Assembly (NCBI GenBank): GCA_900754175.1
Contig: CAAEBS010000076.1
Span: 1-27,431, forward strand
DNA length: 27,431 nt
Source of the DNA: Clostridia bacterium
GTDB taxonomy: Bacteria > Bacillota > Clostridia > Oscillospirales > CAG-272
Direction: 5' to 3'
The notes below the pieces were generated by a model. The model was not told where the DNA came from. It did not search any database and saw nothing but the letters and a program-made list of their open reading frames with translations. A program made the translations under genes and the position numbers. Of this stretch, positions 25,634 to 27,431 are shown one piece after another. The stretch's first letter is position 1, and every line of letters begins with the position of its first letter.

Positions 25634-25640
25634 AGAGGAA
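25634..25640 (+). promoter_or_regulatory. Ribosome binding site that favours a TTG start for the kinase
   Basis: AGAGGAA lies six bases before TTG 25647. The ATG at 25626 is the more upstream alternative but has no Shine-Dalgarno sequence; it begins only seven bases after the previous stop. The TTG start gives MKSYTIGIDFGTLSGR, the standard length of a ribulokinase N-terminus. Confidence 0.6.
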
Positions 25641-25646
25641 AAAATA

Positions 25647-27296
25647 TTGAAATCTTATACGATCGGCATTGATTTCGGCACCCTCTCGGGACGGTGCGTG
25701 CTGGCGGATACCGCCAACGGAAAAGAGGTTGCGGAAGCGGTTTATGAATACCCCCACGCCGTTATGGACGAGAGCCTGCCGTGTGGGCGCAAGCTGCCGC
25801 CGCAGTACGCCCTTCAGCACCCGGAGGACTATCTGGAGGTGCTTCGGCGCACGGTGCGCAGTACCCTGGAGAAGGCGCAGATCTCCCCGGAGCAGGTGAA
25901 GGGGATCGGAATCGACTTTACCGCCTGCACGCTTCTTCCCGTAGAGGAGGACGGAACGCCGCTCTGCATGGAGGAGGCGTACCTCAACGAGCCTCACGCC
26001 TACGTCAAGCTGTGGAAGCATCACGCCGCCCAGAAAGAGGCGGACGATATCAACCGGCTGGCAAAGGAAAGAAAAGAGCCGTGGCTGGATATCTACGGGG
26101 GAAAAATATCCTCGGAATGGGTCCTGCCCAAGATCCTGCAGGTACTTCGGGAGGCGCCGGAAATTTACCACGCCACCGCCCGGTTTATAGAGGCGGGGGA
26201 CTGGCTTTCCTGGATGCTGACCGGAGAGGAAACGCACAGCGCACCCTTTGCCGGGTATAAAGCGCTTTGGACGGAGAATGGCTACCCGTCGGACGACTTT
26301 ATGACGGCGCTTGACAGCCGCCTGCACGGTCTGGTGGGCACCAGGCTTTCGGATAAGGTCAGGGGGATCGGTGAGATCGCCGGCAGACTGAACGACAACG
26401 GTGCGGAGCTGACCGGGCTTTTGCCGGGAACGCCGATTGCCATGCCGATGATCGACGCTCACGCCGCTATGCCGGCGCTGAACATCACCGGCGACGGAGA
26501 GCTGATGATGATCGTGGGAACCTCCACCTGCCATATTATGAACAGCAGGGTCGGGCGGAACATCGAGGGCATCTGCGGCTACGTCAGGGACGGCGTGATC
26601 GAGGGGCTTTATACCTACGAAGCCGGACAGGCGGCAGTGGGCGACATTTTCGACTGGTACGTCAGAAACAACCTGCCGGCTTCCTATGAGCGGGAAGCCG
26701 AAGAAAAAAAGATCGGTCTGCATGCGCTTCTGCGGGAAAAAGCCTCCCGGCTCCGCCCCGGAGAAAGCGGCTTGCTTGCGTTGGACTGGCTCAACGGAAA
26801 CCGCAGTACGCTGGACGACGCCGAGCTGACCGGCATGATTCTGGGGCTGACGCTCCGGACCAAGCCGGAGGAGATCTACCGGGCGTGGATCGAAGCGACG
26901 GCATACGGTACCCGGATGATTACCGATTGCATGGAAGAGCGGGGCGTGACGATCACGCACATCACGGCAGCCGGCGGCATTGCCCGCAAGGATGAAATGA
27001 TGATGCAGATCTACGCCGACGTGACCGGAAAAACGATCCGGATCGCCGGAAGCTCGCAGGCAGGAGCGCTGGGAAGCGCCATTTATGCGGCGGTAGCGGC
27101 GGGAATTTACCCGTCGGTGCCGGCGGCGGCTGAGGCAATGAGCGTGCCCACCGTCAGAACCTACTGCCCGGACGAGGAAAAACACAGGGTCTACAATGCG
27201 CTTTATGAAGAGTATAAAACCCTGTATCACTATTTCGGCAAAGGCGAAAACGACGTGATGAAACGTCTGCTGGCAAAAAAGAAAATACAGAAATGA
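25647..27296 (+). CDS. araB: L-ribulokinase (AraB type, FGGY kinase family)
   Basis: A 549-residue cytoplasmic sugar kinase that uses ATP to phosphorylate ribulose to ribulose 5-phosphate. The TTG at 25647 is preferred because AGAGGAA precedes it; ATG 25626 is the alternative and adds seven residues. AraB signatures run the whole length: GIDFGTLSGR at the N-terminus, GIGIDFTACTLLPV, HAYVKLWKHHAAQ, GGKISSEWVLPK, FIEAGDWLSWMLTG, the MIDAHAAMP catalytic-Asp region, MIVGTSTCHIM, WLNGNRSTLDDAELTGMI, and AAGGIARKDEMMMQIYADV near the C-terminus. Length matches the family (about 550). The next gene is L-fucose isomerase rather than arabinose isomerase (araA) or ribulose-5-P epimerase (araD). AraB enzymes are known to accept D-ribulose, and fucose isomerase can make D-ribulose from D-arabinose, so a D-arabinose or L-fucose route is possible. 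Confidence 0.9.
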   Translation: MKSYTIGIDFGTLSGRCVLADTANGKEVAEAVYEYPHAVMDESLPCGRKLPPQYALQHPEDYLEVLRRTVRSTLEKAQISPEQVKGIGIDFTACTLLPVEEDGTPLCMEEAYLNEPHAYVKLWKHHAAQKEADDINRLAKERKEPWLDIYGGKISSEWVLPKILQVLREAPEIYHATARFIEAGDWLSWMLTGEETHSAPFAGYKALWTENGYPSDDFMTALDSRLHGLVGTRLSDKVRGIGEIAGRLNDNGAELTGLLPGTPIAMPMIDAHAAMPALNITGDGELMMIVGTSTCHIMNSRVGRNIEGICGYVRDGVIEGLYTYEAGQAAVGDIFDWYVRNNLPASYEREAEEKKIGLHALLREKASRLRPGESGLLALDWLNGNRSTLDDAELTGMILGLTLRTKPEEIYRAWIEATAYGTRMITDCMEERGVTITHITAAGGIARKDEMMMQIYADVTGKTIRIAGSSQAGALGSAIYAAVAAGIYPSVPAAAEAMSVPTVRTYCPDEEKHRVYNALYEEYKTLYHYFGKGENDVMKRLLAKKKIQK

Positions 27297-27306
27297 GGAG
27301 AGAACA

Positions 27307-27431
27307 ATGAGAAGGAGAAGCAAGGAAAAGATAGCGATCGGGATCCGCCCGATCATAGACGCCCGTCGTGGAGCGCTGAAGGTGAGAGAATCGCTGGAAG
27401 AACAGACCATGAATATGGCAAGGAGTGCGGC
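27307..27431 (+). CDS. fucI: L-fucose isomerase, N-terminal fragment (cut by window end)
   Basis: The first 41 codons of a gene that runs off the window. The ATG at 27307 follows GAGGAGAG, 10 bases after the kinase stop. The translation holds IGIRPIIDARRGALKVRESL and then EEQTMNMARSA, matching the very conserved start of L-fucose isomerase (IGIRPTIDGRR... VRESLEEQTMNMA). The enzyme interconverts L-fucose and L-fuculose, and also D-arabinose and D-ribulose, in the cytoplasm using Mn2+. Pairing with the kinase suggests the isomerase/kinase steps of a deoxyhexose or pentose pathway. Its metal-binding residues lie outside the window. Confidence 0.85.
   Translation, partial: MRRRSKEKIAIGIRPIIDARRGALKVRESLEEQTMNMARSA

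Noticed and set aside
25167..27410. Very long open frame on the - strand opposite the kinase (and similar ones opposite 2504-4279, 9864-11444 and 23187-25052)
   Set aside because: The + strand frames have clear homology and ribosome sites, while the antisense products are low-complexity Arg/His/Val-rich shadows caused by codon bias.
1..27431. tRNA, rRNA, CRISPR arrays, transposases, integrases
   Set aside because: I looked for these on both strands and saw none: no transposase or integrase motifs, no regular spaced repeats and no tRNA-like cloverleaf in the gaps.

Overview
The window looks like part of a chromosome from a Gram-positive, probably gut-type Clostridia bacterium. The reasons are strong AGGAGG-type ribosome sites, Gram-positive lipoprotein signals (LCAC, ICAC, LTGC and similar), co-directional tightly packed genes of medium to high G+C, and proteins such as an AraB/FucI pair and a GH32 lipoprotein. 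This taxonomic placement is an inference. All genes I accept lie on the + strand.

Layout. Bases 1-2122 hold a membrane diguanylate cyclase (5' end cut by the window) and an AraC-type regulator that ends at a strong intrinsic terminator (2143-2193). A 333-base gap follows, with an AT-rich leader that contains a long inverted repeat. From 2456 to the end is one long co-directional cluster: a secreted two-LamG protein; a 43-residue small ORF; an AT-rich pair (LamG protein with a GC-x-S C-terminal anchor, then a LamG/sialidase-like lipoprotein) closed by a 12-bp hairpin; a LamG-SGNH esterase with the same C-terminal anchor; a cytoplasmic sialidase-like propeller; a LamG lipoprotein; a 994-residue LamG/FG-GAP lipoprotein; an SGNH lipoprotein overlapping a metallo-beta-lactamase-fold hydrolase; a second cytoplasmic sialidase-like propeller; an ABC sugar-binding lipoprotein; a CBM6-like anchored protein; a DapA/NanA-superfamily aldolase; a GH32 lipoprotein; an L-ribulokinase (AraB type) and the first 41 codons of L-fucose isomerase.

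How it may work together. Several signal-peptide proteins carrying related LamG-like domains would bind glycan at the surface. SGNH enzymes would remove ester groups, GH32 would cut fructosyl linkages, and the solute-binding lipoprotein would capture products. The cytoplasmic sialidase-like proteins, MBL hydrolase, aldolase, kinase and isomerase would act on imported sugars. The AraC protein is the obvious candidate regulator. The true substrate cannot be read from the sequence. GH32 is the only glycosidase family I can assign with confidence, and the sialidase-like proteins lack the features that would let me call them sialidases.

The most interesting points are a repeated C-terminal E-K-x-(G)-G-C-x-S membrane-anchor signal on three otherwise different proteins, six related LamG-like domains in five genes that fall into two subtypes, the AT-rich two-gene island, the small ORF, and the structured leader.
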